The notes beneath the pieces are model-generated. The model made no database searches, had not been told where the DNA came from, and saw only the letters and a program-made list of their open reading frames with translations. This document shows, piece after piece, positions 1-9,685 of a DNA stretch of 64,000 nucleotides. Position numbers and translations under genes: made by a program. The DNA is from JAFDYH01 sp049840875 (lineage in GTDB: Bacteria; Bacteroidota; Bacteroidia; Chitinophagales; Chitinophagaceae): contig JASGJE010000006.1 in assembly GCA_049840875.1 (NCBI GenBank), positions 186,001 through 250,000 of the forward strand, given 5' to 3'. How positions within the stretch are numbered: the first letter of the stretch is position 1; each line of letters opens with the position of its first letter.

Positions 1-315
1 CCAATTCTGAATGTTGTAAGTCAGATTCTGTAAGTCGAGTCTGTACTGATTCAATATTTGCTTTGGTGTCTTAGAAGTATCAACTTTATTCAACATGCTA
101 TCCTTGTATTGATATTCCTGTACCATGCTGTTCAGCGTTGAATTCAATGAGTCAGCCTGAAATTTTGCAAGAAGAGTATCAATTTTTCCACGTTCCGGCA
201 TCAAAGCTACTATCTGATCTGGTGTGATGTGCGCTATTTTCGATTGTGCGTTTACACTGCCTGCAGCAGTCAGAAAAATCAATGCTATCGCGAAAGCACT
301 AATAATTTGTTTCAT
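1..315 (-). CDS. OmpH/Skp family periplasmic chaperone, partial (3' end outside window)
   Basis: The reading frame starts at 315 and runs off the window start, giving about 105 residues. It opens with a signal peptide (basic MKQ, hydrophobic core, cleavage near VNAQ) followed by SKIAHITPDQIVALMPE, which resembles the first strand and helix of OmpH/Skp proteins. The rest is polar and helical, as in the coiled-coil arms of Skp. Skp-type proteins hold unfolded outer-membrane proteins in the periplasm and hand them to the BAM complex. It is the first of two tandem OmpH genes downstream of bamA, an order usual in Bacteroidetes. The frame was translated directly from the minus strand. The missing C-terminus prevents a length check. 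Confidence 0.85.
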   Translation of the reverse strand, partial: MKQIISAFAIALIFLTAAGSVNAQSKIAHITPDQIVALMPERGKIDTLLAKFQADSLNSTLNSMVQEYQYKDSMLNKVDTSKTPKQILNQYRLDLQNLTYNIQNW

Positions 316-412
316 TGTCGGTTGTTGTAATTGTTTTTATTAAGATTCTAATTAAATAGTTTTGGTTGCCTTATGGATTTTTTTAACAATCAGGTTACTA
401 TCAAAATACCAG

Positions 413-928
413 TTAATTCTTCACCCCTAATTCTCTCAGTATATCATCGCTCTTGTCCAATTTAGGGTCGGCAAAGATAACGGTAATTCCCTCACTTTTA
501 TCTAAAATAAAATCGTATCCCCGCTGAGTTGCAATTTTCTGTACAGCGTTGTAAACCTTGTCCTGCACGGGTTTGATGAGTTCCTGGCGCTTCTTAAACA
601 AATCGCCTTCAAAACCAAAGCGTTTACGCTGCAGATCACGAAGCGTCTTCTCTTTTACAAACAACTGGTCTTCTCTTTTCTTCCGAAGCTCTTCACTAAG
701 CATTACTTGTTCAGCATCATAATCTTTATACATTTTATCCAACTGAGCCTGCATGCTGTCAATTTCTTTTTGCCAGCCAGTAGCCACTACATCAAGATCT
801 GCTTGCGCTTTTTTGTAATCAGGCAGCTTATCTAAGATATATTTTGTATCAATGATCGCGTATTTCTGAGCGTTTGCAGCCGAAAAAAACAGCGTTGCGC
901 TGAAAAGAAGCAATACAATCTTTTTCAT
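413..928 (-). CDS. OmpH/Skp family outer-membrane protein chaperone
   Basis: About 171 residues. A start at 928 is preferred because it places a classic signal peptide (MKKIVLLLF, cleavage after SAANAQ) at the N-terminus. The longer frame from 961 only adds 11 polar residues. After the signal comes YAIIDTKYILDKLPDYKKAQ, the conserved OmpH entry strand, then about 80 residues of highly charged coiled coil and a closing strand near FILDKSEG. Family knowledge: a periplasmic holdase delivering nascent outer-membrane proteins to BamA, whose gene lies 101 bases upstream on the same strand. Likely co-transcribed with bamA and the second OmpH gene. Assignment is firm at family level; client specificity is not visible. 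Confidence 0.92.
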   Translation of the reverse strand: MKKIVLLLFSATLFFSAANAQKYAIIDTKYILDKLPDYKKAQADLDVVATGWQKEIDSMQAQLDKMYKDYDAEQVMLSEELRKKREDQLFVKEKTLRDLQRKRFGFEGDLFKKRQELIKPVQDKVYNAVQKIATQRGYDFILDKSEGITVIFADPKLDKSDDILRELGVKN

Positions 929-1029
929 ACGTATAGTTTGAGGTTTGATACTTGGGTTCAAAGCTGGAAGTTCGAGGTTTTTCGCTTCTCACGAACATCA
1001 CCCGCCATTCATTTTTCAGGAATAATTTT

Positions 1030-3762
1030 TTATTCCGGTTCATATCCAAGCATGAAGGTGAATCGGCTGGCGTCTTTCAGGCTGGATCCTGGCGTTAACC
1101 TGTCGAAGCCAATACCATAGTCAAATCCAAGCAAACCAAACATCGGCAGGAAGAACCTTGCACCCAAACCAGCGCTACGTCTTAGACGGAATGGATTATA
1201 GTCTTTAAAGTCGTACCATCCATTTGCCGCTTCAAAGAATGCTAAACCATAGATCGTGCTTCCGGGATTTGTTACAACCGGGTACCTCATTTCTATCTGG
1301 TATTTATTGAAAATGGTAAAGAATGTATTTGTACTGCTTTGGTCTGGGTTAATAGTCGGATCAGAATTATTGTAAACCGGGTAACCTCTTTGAGCAATGA
1401 TATCATACCCCAACAAACCATAGTTGTTCGTTAAACCGGCATCACCCAACTGGAAACGTTCAAACGGAGAAAAGTCAAGATTGCGGTTGTAACGACCCAT
1501 GAATCCATATTTAGCTGCCAGTTTCAACACTAACTGCCTGTTTTTATCCGTACCACCAGGCCTTCCGATTGGTACATACCACTCGGAATTAAAACGCCAT
1601 TTGTGATATTCAGGATTTTTATAAGGATTTTTTGAATCAATGATGTCTGGATTGAATGCGGAATACGGTGGCGTAAACTGTACGCTTGCCATAAAGTTGG
1701 AACCGCTTCTCGGATAGATCGGGTCGAATACCGATGAACGTTGTAAAGCCAGCTTAAAGCTCACGTTTGTCGATGTACCATTGCTCAGGCCCTGGAAGAT
1801 GGGGTAGTTGCGCAATTCATATCTCGTGAAATTGACGCCATACACCAATGTGAAATAGTCATCCGGCCATTTCAATTGTTTACCCAATGAAACAGACAGG
1901 CCTAACGTTTTAAGATAGTTAGTGTCTGATCTTGCTTTGTCAATCCTGCCGGTAGTATAGTCAATAGCGTTTGAAAACTTACTGCTGTATACGCTTATTG
2001 TCAATGAATTTCTTTTCTTGCCACCCAACCATGGTTCTGTAAACGAAAAGTTATAAGAACGGAAAGCACGGCCGTTTGACTGATAACGCAAACTCAGTTT
2101 TTGTCCATCACCCTGTGGCAGAGGATCCCAAGCTTTTTTATTGAAAATATTTTTGATCGAAAAATTGTTGAACGTAACACCAAGTGTTCCCGTTAACCCG
2201 ATACCGCCACCCCAGCCCGCAGAAAGTTCCAATTGGTCTGAAGATTTTTCTTCTACTTTCCAGTTGATGTCAACGGTACCATCTTCCTGGTTTGGTACCG
2301 GAGTTGGTAAGATCGTTTCCTGGTTGAAATATTGTAGCTGGCCCAATTCACGCTGTGAACGGATAATTTCTGTACGATTGAAAAGATCGCCCGGTATTGT
2401 TCTTAACTCACGGCGTATTACGTGGTCTTTTGTTTTTTCATTTCCTGAAATCGTCACATTCTTGATACGTGCCTGTGGCCCTTCGGAAATTCTTATTTCA
2501 TGATCGATCGTATCATTATACACTTTAGTTTCCACCGGTTCTACGTGGAAGAAAAGGTACCCATCATCCTGGTACAGCGAGCTGATATCAAGACCACCAT
2601 CTGCAGAGAGTTGTTTACCTAATCGCTTATTAAGGGTAGCGAGGTTATATATGTCCCCTTTGGTAATTCCAAGAATCGCGGTCAGCACTGAATCGGAATA
2701 CTTACTGTTTCCTTTCCAGGTAGTATTACCAAAATAATATTTATGACCTTCTTCTACTTTAAGGTCAACATTTAAGTTACCATTCTTTGCTGTATAGGTC
2801 GTATCATCTACAATTATCGCATCGCGATAACCCTGTGAGTTGTAATAGTCAAGCACCTTTTCCTTATCCTCATCATACTTCTTCGCGTCAAATTTGGCTG
2901 CATTGAAAAATTTAGGCCGGAAGTAAGGATCAAGATAGTTCAATGTCTTTGTGCCAGACAAAAAGCCCCAGTCTTTCAAAAATTCTTTCAGAGTCTGGCG
3001 ATGAGTCTCCCCATACGGGCTTTTATCCGCCTGGGAATAGAGGGTCAACCGTCCTGTTTCTTTGGTGCCTTTCATCTGCTTTTTCAGCTTCAGCTCTGAA
3101 ATGTTTTCGTTGCCAAAAAAGTGAATGTCGTTGATTTTGACCTTTTTACCTTTATCGATATAAAATGTAAGTGAATTGGAGTTTGCAAACTGAGGATCCG
3201 GCTTTTCATCGATTCTTACTTTTACATTCTGGTAGCCTTTATCCGCGTAAAATTTATGAATGACTTCTGATGCATGACGGCGGGTATTTTCAGTAATGAT
3301 CGTTTGCTTGGTCAGCTGAATCTTTGTGGTAAGATCTTCAATCTCAGATTTTTTTGCCCCGATAAACTTAAAATTCCCCAGCCTTGCTCTTTCCTGTACA
3401 TTTAACTCGATACTGATCTTATCGCCTTCGATGCCAGTAACAAAAATCTGAACTCCAGCGAATAGCTTCTGGCGCCAGAGATTTGTAATTGCTTTTGAAA
3501 AATTATTTCCGCCGGGATGGGTTATTTTATCCCCTACCTGCAAACCGGAAATGGAAAGCACGATTGAGGTATCGAGGTATTTGATACCAGTAATGGTAAT
3601 ACGGGAAATAATGTATTCTTTAGGAGCTTTTGCGTCCTGCCATTGCAGCAAGAGAGGATCAACGGAAGTGGGTTTTGTCGTATCAGTCTCCTGTGCGCAC
3701 AAAGATTGCAAAGAGAGAGTCGCCACAATCACTACACAAAAACGGTAAAAATATCGCTGCAT
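1030..3762 (-). CDS. bamA: Outer membrane protein assembly factor BamA (Omp85)
   Basis: 910 residues. The N-terminus has a signal peptide ending near SLCAQ. Residues of about 45-480 carry repeated POTRA-type segments (for example ISRITITGIKYLDTS, INDIHFFGNENIS and IKNVTISGNEKTKDHVIRREL). The rest is an Omp85 barrel with the typical WGGG, SLRYQSNG and NFSFTEPWLGG stretches, and it ends in FTFMLGYEPE. BamA is the essential insertase for outer-membrane beta-barrels. Size and several POTRA domains fit BamA rather than TamA. It sits between uppS (upstream) and two ompH genes (downstream), a conserved Bacteroidetes order. About 200 non-coding bases separate it from uppS, so it may also have its own promoter. 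Confidence 0.96.
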   Translation of the reverse strand: MQRYFYRFCVVIVATLSLQSLCAQETDTTKPTSVDPLLLQWQDAKAPKEYIISRITITGIKYLDTSIVLSISGLQVGDKITHPGGNNFSKAITNLWRQKLFAGVQIFVTGIEGDKISIELNVQERARLGNFKFIGAKKSEIEDLTTKIQLTKQTIITENTRRHASEVIHKFYADKGYQNVKVRIDEKPDPQFANSNSLTFYIDKGKKVKINDIHFFGNENISELKLKKQMKGTKETGRLTLYSQADKSPYGETHRQTLKEFLKDWGFLSGTKTLNYLDPYFRPKFFNAAKFDAKKYDEDKEKVLDYYNSQGYRDAIIVDDTTYTAKNGNLNVDLKVEEGHKYYFGNTTWKGNSKYSDSVLTAILGITKGDIYNLATLNKRLGKQLSADGGLDISSLYQDDGYLFFHVEPVETKVYNDTIDHEIRISEGPQARIKNVTISGNEKTKDHVIRRELRTIPGDLFNRTEIIRSQRELGQLQYFNQETILPTPVPNQEDGTVDINWKVEEKSSDQLELSAGWGGGIGLTGTLGVTFNNFSIKNIFNKKAWDPLPQGDGQKLSLRYQSNGRAFRSYNFSFTEPWLGGKKRNSLTISVYSSKFSNAIDYTTGRIDKARSDTNYLKTLGLSVSLGKQLKWPDDYFTLVYGVNFTRYELRNYPIFQGLSNGTSTNVSFKLALQRSSVFDPIYPRSGSNFMASVQFTPPYSAFNPDIIDSKNPYKNPEYHKWRFNSEWYVPIGRPGGTDKNRQLVLKLAAKYGFMGRYNRNLDFSPFERFQLGDAGLTNNYGLLGYDIIAQRGYPVYNNSDPTINPDQSSTNTFFTIFNKYQIEMRYPVVTNPGSTIYGLAFFEAANGWYDFKDYNPFRLRRSAGLGARFFLPMFGLLGFDYGIGFDRLTPGSSLKDASRFTFMLGYEPE

Positions 3763-3965
3763 GGTTGGTTGTTCAAATCAGTCTGAAAATTCATTACCCG
3801 CCAAAACGGGGCTGCAATTAGCTCATTTCCTGTTTATAAAACAAACCGGAAACATTGTTCCGGCGGCAAATTAACGGTAAATATTAAAAGTGTTTGTTAA
3901 AGAAAACGACAAAATAGACCAACCAGTCGTCAGAGACTACTTTATCCTTGTTGATATCATATTTT

Positions 3966-4724
3966 TTATCCTGATATATCCTTCTCGACCTGCTCACTTG
4001 TCTTTCCGAATCTACGTTCACGTCCCTGGTAGTCCAGAATGGCTTCGTATAGATTTTCTTTCCGGAAATCAGGCCACCGCACATTTGTAAAATAGAGTTC
4101 TGCATAGGCCAACTGGTACAGCAAAAAATTACTGATCCGGTATTCCCCACTTGTTCTGATCATCAGTTCAGGATCCGGAAAATCGCTGGTGCATAAATAT
4201 CTCTGTAGCGTGTCCTGGTCGATTTCTTCTACATTCAGATTTCCCGTTTTCACTTCAAAGGCAATACTTTTTACAGCGTTTAGCAGTTCCCAGCGACTGC
4301 TGTAGCTCAAGGCCATTACGAGATTTAATCCTGTATTGTTTTTTGTAAAATCCAGCGCTTCATTGAGCTCTTTGCGGGCATAATCAGGCAACATCGTCAT
4401 ATCGCCGATAACATGTAGCCTGATATTGTTTTTATGCAGGCTCTCTACTTCGTTGCGGATCGTATTTACCAGCAATTCCATCAAACCGACAACTTCGTAT
4501 TGAGGACGGTCCCAGTTTTCTGTCGAAAAAGCATATAGGGTAAGGTATCCGATACCCAGTTCTGCGCAACCTTCTACGATATTGCGTACACTTTCTACGC
4601 CATGATAATGGCCAAACAGGCGATCCTGTCCTTGTTCTTTTGCCCATCTGCCATTACCATCCATGATGATAGCAATATGCTTTGGCAGACGTTCTTTATT
4701 TATTTTATTCAATAACTGAGACAT
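3966..4724 (-). CDS. uppS: Isoprenyl transferase (undecaprenyl diphosphate synthase)
   Basis: 252 residues, the usual length for cis-prenyltransferases. The signature MDGNGRWA is at residues 21-28, with catalytic Asp22. The substrate-binding segment RTSGEYRISNFLLYQ and the metal/IPP-binding ELYF region are near residues 195-215. The enzyme condenses isopentenyl diphosphates onto farnesyl diphosphate to make the C55 lipid carrier for peptidoglycan and surface glycans. It is encoded just upstream of bamA and downstream of the DUF6089 gene on the same strand. A TACCTTTG element at 4753-4760 (minus strand) could be the -7 box of its own promoter, but no clear -33 TTTG is seen. Confidence 0.95.
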   Translation of the reverse strand: MSQLLNKINKERLPKHIAIIMDGNGRWAKEQGQDRLFGHYHGVESVRNIVEGCAELGIGYLTLYAFSTENWDRPQYEVVGLMELLVNTIRNEVESLHKNNIRLHVIGDMTMLPDYARKELNEALDFTKNNTGLNLVMALSYSSRWELLNAVKSIAFEVKTGNLNVEEIDQDTLQRYLCTSDFPDPELMIRTSGEYRISNFLLYQLAYAELYFTNVRWPDFRKENLYEAILDYQGRERRFGKTSEQVEKDISG

Positions 4725-4793
4725 ACTACTTTACCGTGCAGGATCGGGTGGCCAAAGGTAATAAATTCATTGAGCCTTGCATGGAAGAATTGA

Positions 4794-5645
4794 TCAATTC
4801 GCAGTGGGGCAGCGATAGGACTGAAGGTTCAACGTGATATAGAAAACAGCCGTAGCAAACTGGTCTTTTTGTTGACTATTTCCACGTTGCCTTCCGGGAA
4901 TTCCGATAGGATCGCCGGTTTCGTAAGACCGGTCGCTCAACAATTGTGCAGGTGAGGGACTTCCTGCAGCATCTGGCAACTTGGGAAATACAGATGGATC
5001 TACATAAGTCTTACTTACATCATCGAGGTAATCTGTTGTTGTAAACCGATGCACCACCTCAAAACCAATATTAAATTTCCGGTTCACCGCATATTTAAAA
5101 CCTACGCCAAATGGAATACTAAACGCCATCGGGCTATAAGGCTTACGGTCTGGATATAAATCAGATCCCTGGCCTTCTGTATGCAGTGAACGCAAATAAT
5201 ATTTTTTGCCGCCGAGATAAGCGTAAGGATCATAATTGAAAACACCGGCGCCTAGTGTAATGTAAGGAGTGAAATTATATCCTTCTTCGCCCGGCATAAA
5301 TTTGAAAAAATTAAAGTCTCCCTGCAGCGCTAATTCCCAAATGTTACTGTTGAAACTAAGATTGCGGCGATGCTGATATTCATTACTGGTATTATAAATA
5401 TCAGAGTACCCAACTCGGGCATAATTTCCGCTTAAGCGAACTGCTATATAATTTCCGAAATTCTTCCGAAAGAACATACCGGCTGCGAGTTTTGGCCGGT
5501 TGATTCTTGCACGTGTATTCAGGTCGCCAAAATAATGCGCTGCACCTAATGAAACTCCGAACTCTCCCTCCTGTACTGTTTCATATTGTGCGAAACCGAT
5601 AAAAGGGAAAACCACTAATGCCAGAACTACAAATCGTTGAAACAT
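4794..5645 (-). CDS. DUF6089 family outer-membrane beta-barrel protein
   Basis: About 283 residues from the start at 5645, chosen because it gives a clean signal peptide (MFQRFVVLALVV, cleavage near GFAQ). The longer frame from 5726 would overlap the end of nadK. The mature protein begins YETVQEGEFGVSLGAAHYFGDLN, the conserved DUF6089 opening. It continues with alternating aromatic/glycine strands (YITLGAGVFNYDPYAYLGG, FGVGFKYAVNRKFNIGFEV) typical of an 8-stranded outer-membrane barrel. The family is almost confined to Bacteroidetes and is usually found, as here, between nadK and uppS/bamA. Its biochemical role is not known. The context suggests a part in envelope biogenesis, by inference only. 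Confidence 0.85.
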   Translation of the reverse strand: MFQRFVVLALVVFPFIGFAQYETVQEGEFGVSLGAAHYFGDLNTRARINRPKLAAGMFFRKNFGNYIAVRLSGNYARVGYSDIYNTSNEYQHRRNLSFNSNIWELALQGDFNFFKFMPGEEGYNFTPYITLGAGVFNYDPYAYLGGKKYYLRSLHTEGQGSDLYPDRKPYSPMAFSIPFGVGFKYAVNRKFNIGFEVVHRFTTTDYLDDVSKTYVDPSVFPKLPDAAGSPSPAQLLSDRSYETGDPIGIPGRQRGNSQQKDQFATAVFYITLNLQSYRCPTAN

Positions 5646-5706
5646 AAACGCAAAATAAGATTTCAATAGTACTAAACGAAAAAAAGGATGTTTTCTTGCC
5701 ATGAAA

Positions 5707-6588
5707 TCAGTAATTACGCTTATCAAGTCCCCATGTTAACTTATTTCTTAACGTTTGAAGGAAATTATTCTCATTCAAACGTACCAGGTTTAGTGAAAAA
5801 GATTCTTTACGCACCGCCAGTTGAACATCTTTACTCACAATTTCTCTTCGTGAATCCATCGCGCAAATAATCTGGTCTGAGCGACTTTCTATTTCAAATG
5901 AAATAATGTTATCATCAGGAACAACGATTGGCCGCACATTCAGATTATGCGGCGCCACTGGCGTTATTACAAAACTACCAGACTCAGGAAACACGATCGG
6001 ACCATTACAACTCAGAGAATAGCCGGTTGAACCGGTAGGTGTGGCAACGATTAATCCATCAGCCCAATAAGTATTTAAGAATTCACCATTCAGGTATGTA
6101 TGAATTTTAATCATTGGTTCTGTATCCCGTTTATGAATGGCAAACTCATTCAATGCATACGGTACCTGTCCGAAAAGATGCTGATCGGAATCTACATGAA
6201 TCATGGTACGTTCGTCAATCATGAATGTGCTATTCGCAATAGATTGAACCGCTTCAGACAATTCATCTCTGCCAATACCGGCTAAAAAACCAAGCCGACC
6301 AAAATTGATTCCCATTACAGGAATATTTTTATCACGTACAAATGTTACGGTATCCAGCAGTGTTCCATCGCCACCTAAGCTGATAAAAAGGTCTACATCT
6401 TTTTTCAGGTCTGCAGAAGAAGTAAACGTAGAAACCGAGTGCGGAAGGTTTATCCGGTGATTAATTTGCTCGAAGAATGAATGAAATACTACAGGACGTA
6501 TATCATACCTCGCTAATTCATGGAAGAACAGTTGTACATCATCGTAATGGCCATCTTGAATAACACGGCTATAAATAGCAACCTTCAT
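5707..6588 (-). CDS. nadK: NAD kinase
   Basis: 293 residues. The diagnostic GGDGT motif is at residues 72-76 (LFISLGGDGTLLDTV) and the NE-x-AIHK segment of the nucleotide pocket follows near residue 165. The glycine-rich TPTGSTGYSLS stretch that closes the active site is also present. The enzyme phosphorylates NAD to NADP in the cytoplasm and so sets the pool of reducing power for biosynthesis. It starts 10 bases from the end of the upstream Omp85-like gene (6598), so the two are probably on one transcript. Downstream is the DUF6089 gene. Length, motifs and neighbourhood agree with Bacteroidetes nadK. Confidence 0.96.
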   Translation of the reverse strand: MKVAIYSRVIQDGHYDDVQLFFHELARYDIRPVVFHSFFEQINHRINLPHSVSTFTSSADLKKDVDLFISLGGDGTLLDTVTFVRDKNIPVMGINFGRLGFLAGIGRDELSEAVQSIANSTFMIDERTMIHVDSDQHLFGQVPYALNEFAIHKRDTEPMIKIHTYLNGEFLNTYWADGLIVATPTGSTGYSLSCNGPIVFPESGSFVITPVAPHNLNVRPIVVPDDNIISFEIESRSDQIICAMDSRREIVSKDVQLAVRKESFSLNLVRLNENNFLQTLRNKLTWGLDKRNY

Positions 6589-6597
6589 GCTGTAGCT

Positions 6598-8064
6598 TTA
6601 GAAACTTGAATTCCTGTTATGTAAATATAGCCCGTTTTGACCTAACTGATTGAAGGACCACTCAAGCTTTAGTGTAAAGTCATATAGTGTTATTATATCT
6701 AATCCGATGCCCCACGAGTAAAGCATTTTATTCGTTAGGGGATTGTTGCCTGCATCAGGATTGTGCGCATAACCAGCATCGCCATAAATTTTTGGTATAA
6801 TTCTTACCGGTATTACTCCGGATGTGCGAAAACGATTGGGTGGTATATTTATTTTGAAACTAAAAACTTCTCTTGCTAATGAAGCTTCTGCTACACCACC
6901 TGCAACGCCATCCATTACATAATACTCATATCCCTGCATGATCAGGTCGCCATAACCGAGTAATTGCTGATAAATATAGGGTTGTTTAAAAGGCATCTTT
7001 AAAATGCCATTGGCCCTGATACCTAAATAAGTTTTTGGAAACAACACATAATTTGCAGATCCTTTCAAAGTCAATTGCCAGAGATTTATTTTATCATTTA
7101 ATCCTTTTTTATTGACAGTTACCTCGGCAGCATATCCTCTTGTTGGATAAGGAATATAATCCTGATCATAATAACTCATCACATAATAAATTTCAGGATA
7201 GCGGATTGATGACTTATTAAACTTGAAATAAGCAGGATTTAATTTGTTAATCGTATCACTGATGTTTTGCTGGTTGAATGCAATGCCAATCCGATGCCTA
7301 GTTTTTATGGCCCTACGATACGTTAACTCACCGTAAGCACGAAAGAATGAACCGATGAATTGCGATGGATCTTTAAAAAATAATTGCTTGTTATTATCCG
7401 TGATATAATTTATCTCCCTGTTTTTTCCCAAATCCATTCCAATATTCATTCCCCATTTTAACTGTTTATCGATGTAAAGCCGATCGTAATTCAAAGACAA
7501 CTGTTTAGTATAGCCGTTTATCAACCACACCCTGAGCTTATCATTGTATCCTGTAAAATTGTTGTACAATAGTTTTATTCCATAGTTAACCCTGGTAAAA
7601 CTGGCTTTGTTTTCAACGATCCATTGATTCCAGTTGCGGTCAACAGTTTTAAAATAAGGAATGGGGAAAATATACCAACGTTCCTTTACATCTACCATCA
7701 CATCTACAGAATAGCCATCAATACTTTTTAATGCAACTATTACATCATGAAATAAAACAGTATTCATCAGTTGCCGGCGTGCATCTTCAAATTTTTTTAC
7801 CAGGTCTTCAAGACGAAAGTGATCACCGGGCTTAAATGGTATTTCCCGAAGTATAATCTGTGGTTTGGTTTTCCTGTTGCCAGTGACTACAATATCACGA
7901 ACTACAAACAACGCCTCCGTTCCCGAAGTATCAGCATGCCGGGGGGAAGCAGGTGTTTCTAAAGGGGGTAGAATACCGGCATCTTGCCCCTTTGCCACAA
8001 ACATGCAGCAAGAAGCAAGTGATAAAATCAATACCAGGCGATATTTCGTAGCACACTTTATCAC
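6598..8064 (-). CDS. BamA/TamA-like Omp85 family outer-membrane protein
   Basis: 488 residues. A signal peptide (cleavage near VAKGQ) is followed by a short POTRA-like region at about residues 48-130 (FVVRDIVVTGNRKTKPQIILREI, then VKKFEDARRQLMNT). The rest is a beta-barrel of the surface-antigen type (YPTRGYAAEVTV, YGDLIMQGYEYYVMDGVAGG, IIPKIYGDAGYAH). It is much shorter than BamA, with probably one POTRA domain, and so resembles small TamA/patatin-associated Omp85 proteins. Family knowledge allows roles in protein insertion or secretion; which applies is not visible. It sits between the CBS gene and nadK, inside an otherwise conserved cluster. Confidence 0.85.
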   Translation of the reverse strand: MIKCATKYRLVLILSLASCCMFVAKGQDAGILPPLETPASPRHADTSGTEALFVVRDIVVTGNRKTKPQIILREIPFKPGDHFRLEDLVKKFEDARRQLMNTVLFHDVIVALKSIDGYSVDVMVDVKERWYIFPIPYFKTVDRNWNQWIVENKASFTRVNYGIKLLYNNFTGYNDKLRVWLINGYTKQLSLNYDRLYIDKQLKWGMNIGMDLGKNREINYITDNNKQLFFKDPSQFIGSFFRAYGELTYRRAIKTRHRIGIAFNQQNISDTINKLNPAYFKFNKSSIRYPEIYYVMSYYDQDYIPYPTRGYAAEVTVNKKGLNDKINLWQLTLKGSANYVLFPKTYLGIRANGILKMPFKQPYIYQQLLGYGDLIMQGYEYYVMDGVAGGVAEASLAREVFSFKINIPPNRFRTSGVIPVRIIPKIYGDAGYAHNPDAGNNPLTNKMLYSWGIGLDIITLYDFTLKLEWSFNQLGQNGLYLHNRNSSF

Positions 8065-8130
8065 TCAATCTCAAAAAAAATACAATAAAAACTTTTTTTA
8101 GGAAACTTAATAACGATTTGGTAACGAGGG

Positions 8131-8793
8131 TTAGATCTTGAGGTAGTTCATAAGGTTATCATAATTGCTCCGAAGTTCGTTTTCGTACAATTCTTCTCCA
8201 AAATAATACTTTACATTGTATTCATAGCGCTGAAATGTAGCAACTATATCAGAAATTTCTGGTTTATTAACCTTAATCGTTACTTCTATCAAACCGGTTT
8301 GCTGATCAGTGGTGGTATTTAGTTGTTTTATTTGTGCGTCATTGGATTCTATTATCCTGCTGATAGCATTGAAAGAGTAATCTTTTGCTTCCATTTCCAG
8401 CACAAGCAAACCTCCTGGCTCGTTAATATTCATAAAATTTGAAGCCTGCTTCAATAAATCCGCGTAAGTTATAGTTCCTGCAAGTTCTCCATCCTCATTA
8501 ATGACAGGCACAACACTGTACCCATTTTCTACCGCCAACTGCACCGCTTTTAGAAAATGTTCGTCTTCTTTTACGCTGTTTATAGAAAAAGATTGCTGAA
8601 CTGACGACAATTCTATGTTCTCATCATCAACCTGCAACAGATCATCTTCGCTGACTAATCCTACAAACTTTTCACCATCAATAACGGGCAGGTGGGAAAC
8701 ATGACTTTCATTCATGAGTTGAAGAGCCTGGTAAACCTTGTCTTGTAAACGAAGGTGAGGTAGTATTTGTGAATGAAGGTCTCTTGTTAACAT
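8131..8793 (-). CDS. CBS domain-containing protein (AcuB-like)
   Basis: 220 residues. The first CBS motif covers about residues 8-58 (VYQALQLMNESHVSHLPVIDGEKFVGLVSEDDLL) and the second about 75-125 (AVQLAVENGYSVVPVINEDGELAGTITYADLL). The C-terminal 90 residues (LVLEMEAKDYSFNAISRIIES, then NKPEISDIVATFQRYEY) resemble an ACT-like ligand domain, as in AcuB-type proteins. CBS pairs usually bind adenosyl nucleotides and sense energy state. No enzymatic domain is attached, so this is probably a regulator or sensor subunit. It lies between the alpha/beta hydrolase and Omp85-like genes on the same strand. A CBS gene near nadK is common in Bacteroidetes, but the partner is unknown. Confidence 0.88.
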   Translation of the reverse strand: MLTRDLHSQILPHLRLQDKVYQALQLMNESHVSHLPVIDGEKFVGLVSEDDLLQVDDENIELSSVQQSFSINSVKEDEHFLKAVQLAVENGYSVVPVINEDGELAGTITYADLLKQASNFMNINEPGGLLVLEMEAKDYSFNAISRIIESNDAQIKQLNTTTDQQTGLIEVTIKVNKPEISDIVATFQRYEYNVKYYFGEELYENELRSNYDNLMNYLKI

Positions 8794-8826
8794 GGATGCG
8801 GCCTTTTTTCAACGAGACAGCAGCCC

Positions 8827-9603
8827 TCAGGTAACTGTTGCAGGCTCGTTGAGTTTTTTCAAAAATTTAAGTAAAATCGCATTGAACTCATCCGGCACTT
8901 CCATCATTGGTGCATGTCCGCATTTGTCAATAAAATGGAGTTCGCTATTAGGAATCAACTTGTTAAACTCCTGTGCTACAAATGGCGGTGTAATGGTATC
9001 ATTGGCGCCCCATATCAATAACGTCGGTTGCTTGATTTGATTGAGTTCTTCGCCTAAATTATTTCTGATTGCACTTTTTGCAAGCGCAATTATTTTTATT
9101 GCCTTAATGCGGTTTGTCACAATCCCATACACCTCATCTACCAGTTCTTTTGTCGCAACTTTGGGATCGTAAAATGTTACTTCTGTTTTCTTCCGGATAA
9201 ACTCATAATCGCCCCGCTTCGGATAACTATCGCCCATACCACTTTCAAACAAACCCGAACTACCGGTCAGGATCACTGACTTTATCTTTTCCGGATGTTT
9301 AAGCACATGCACCAAAGCAACGTGGCCACCAAGTGAATTTCCAAGCAAATGAATATCTGTGTAACCCCTGGTCTCGATGAATTTATTCACGTATTTAGCC
9401 AAACCGCTTACAGAAGTATGCAGAATATCCAGATCAAATAAGGGCAATAAAGGAACAATAACTTTATTATGCTGGCGAAAGTATTCGATGAGGTCGTGGA
9501 AATTACTTAACGCTCCAAATAACCCATGCAGCAGCATAAGCGGTTCTCCTTCGCCTTCTTCAATAAACTTGAACTTATCCTGCTGTTTAATTTCGTACTC
9601 CAT
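8827..9603 (-). CDS. Alpha/beta fold hydrolase
   Basis: 258 residues with a complete catalytic triad: nucleophile Ser90 in GNSLGG, Asp202 in WGANDTITPP and His230 in DKCGHAPMMEVP. The oxyanion-hole HGLFG lies at residues 26-30. There is no signal peptide, so it acts in the cytoplasm. The overall pattern matches the MhpC/BioH-like esterase group. The natural substrate cannot be read from sequence. It is 33 bases upstream of the CBS-domain gene on the same strand and probably shares its transcript. Confidence 0.9.
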   Translation of the reverse strand: MEYEIKQQDKFKFIEEGEGEPLMLLHGLFGALSNFHDLIEYFRQHNKVIVPLLPLFDLDILHTSVSGLAKYVNKFIETRGYTDIHLLGNSLGGHVALVHVLKHPEKIKSVILTGSSGLFESGMGDSYPKRGDYEFIRKKTEVTFYDPKVATKELVDEVYGIVTNRIKAIKIIALAKSAIRNNLGEELNQIKQPTLLIWGANDTITPPFVAQEFNKLIPNSELHFIDKCGHAPMMEVPDEFNAILLKFLKKLNEPATVT

Positions 9604-9685
9604 CGTAACCGGTATGGTTAATTTTTGCTAAAATAAAAGATTTGGGGCAAAAAAGCTATGGAATTGATTAGCAACAAACTATTTT

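Noticed and set aside
3884..4150. Minus-strand 88-codon frame at the uppS 3' end
   Set aside because: Overlaps the C-terminal part of uppS in another frame; no domain features.
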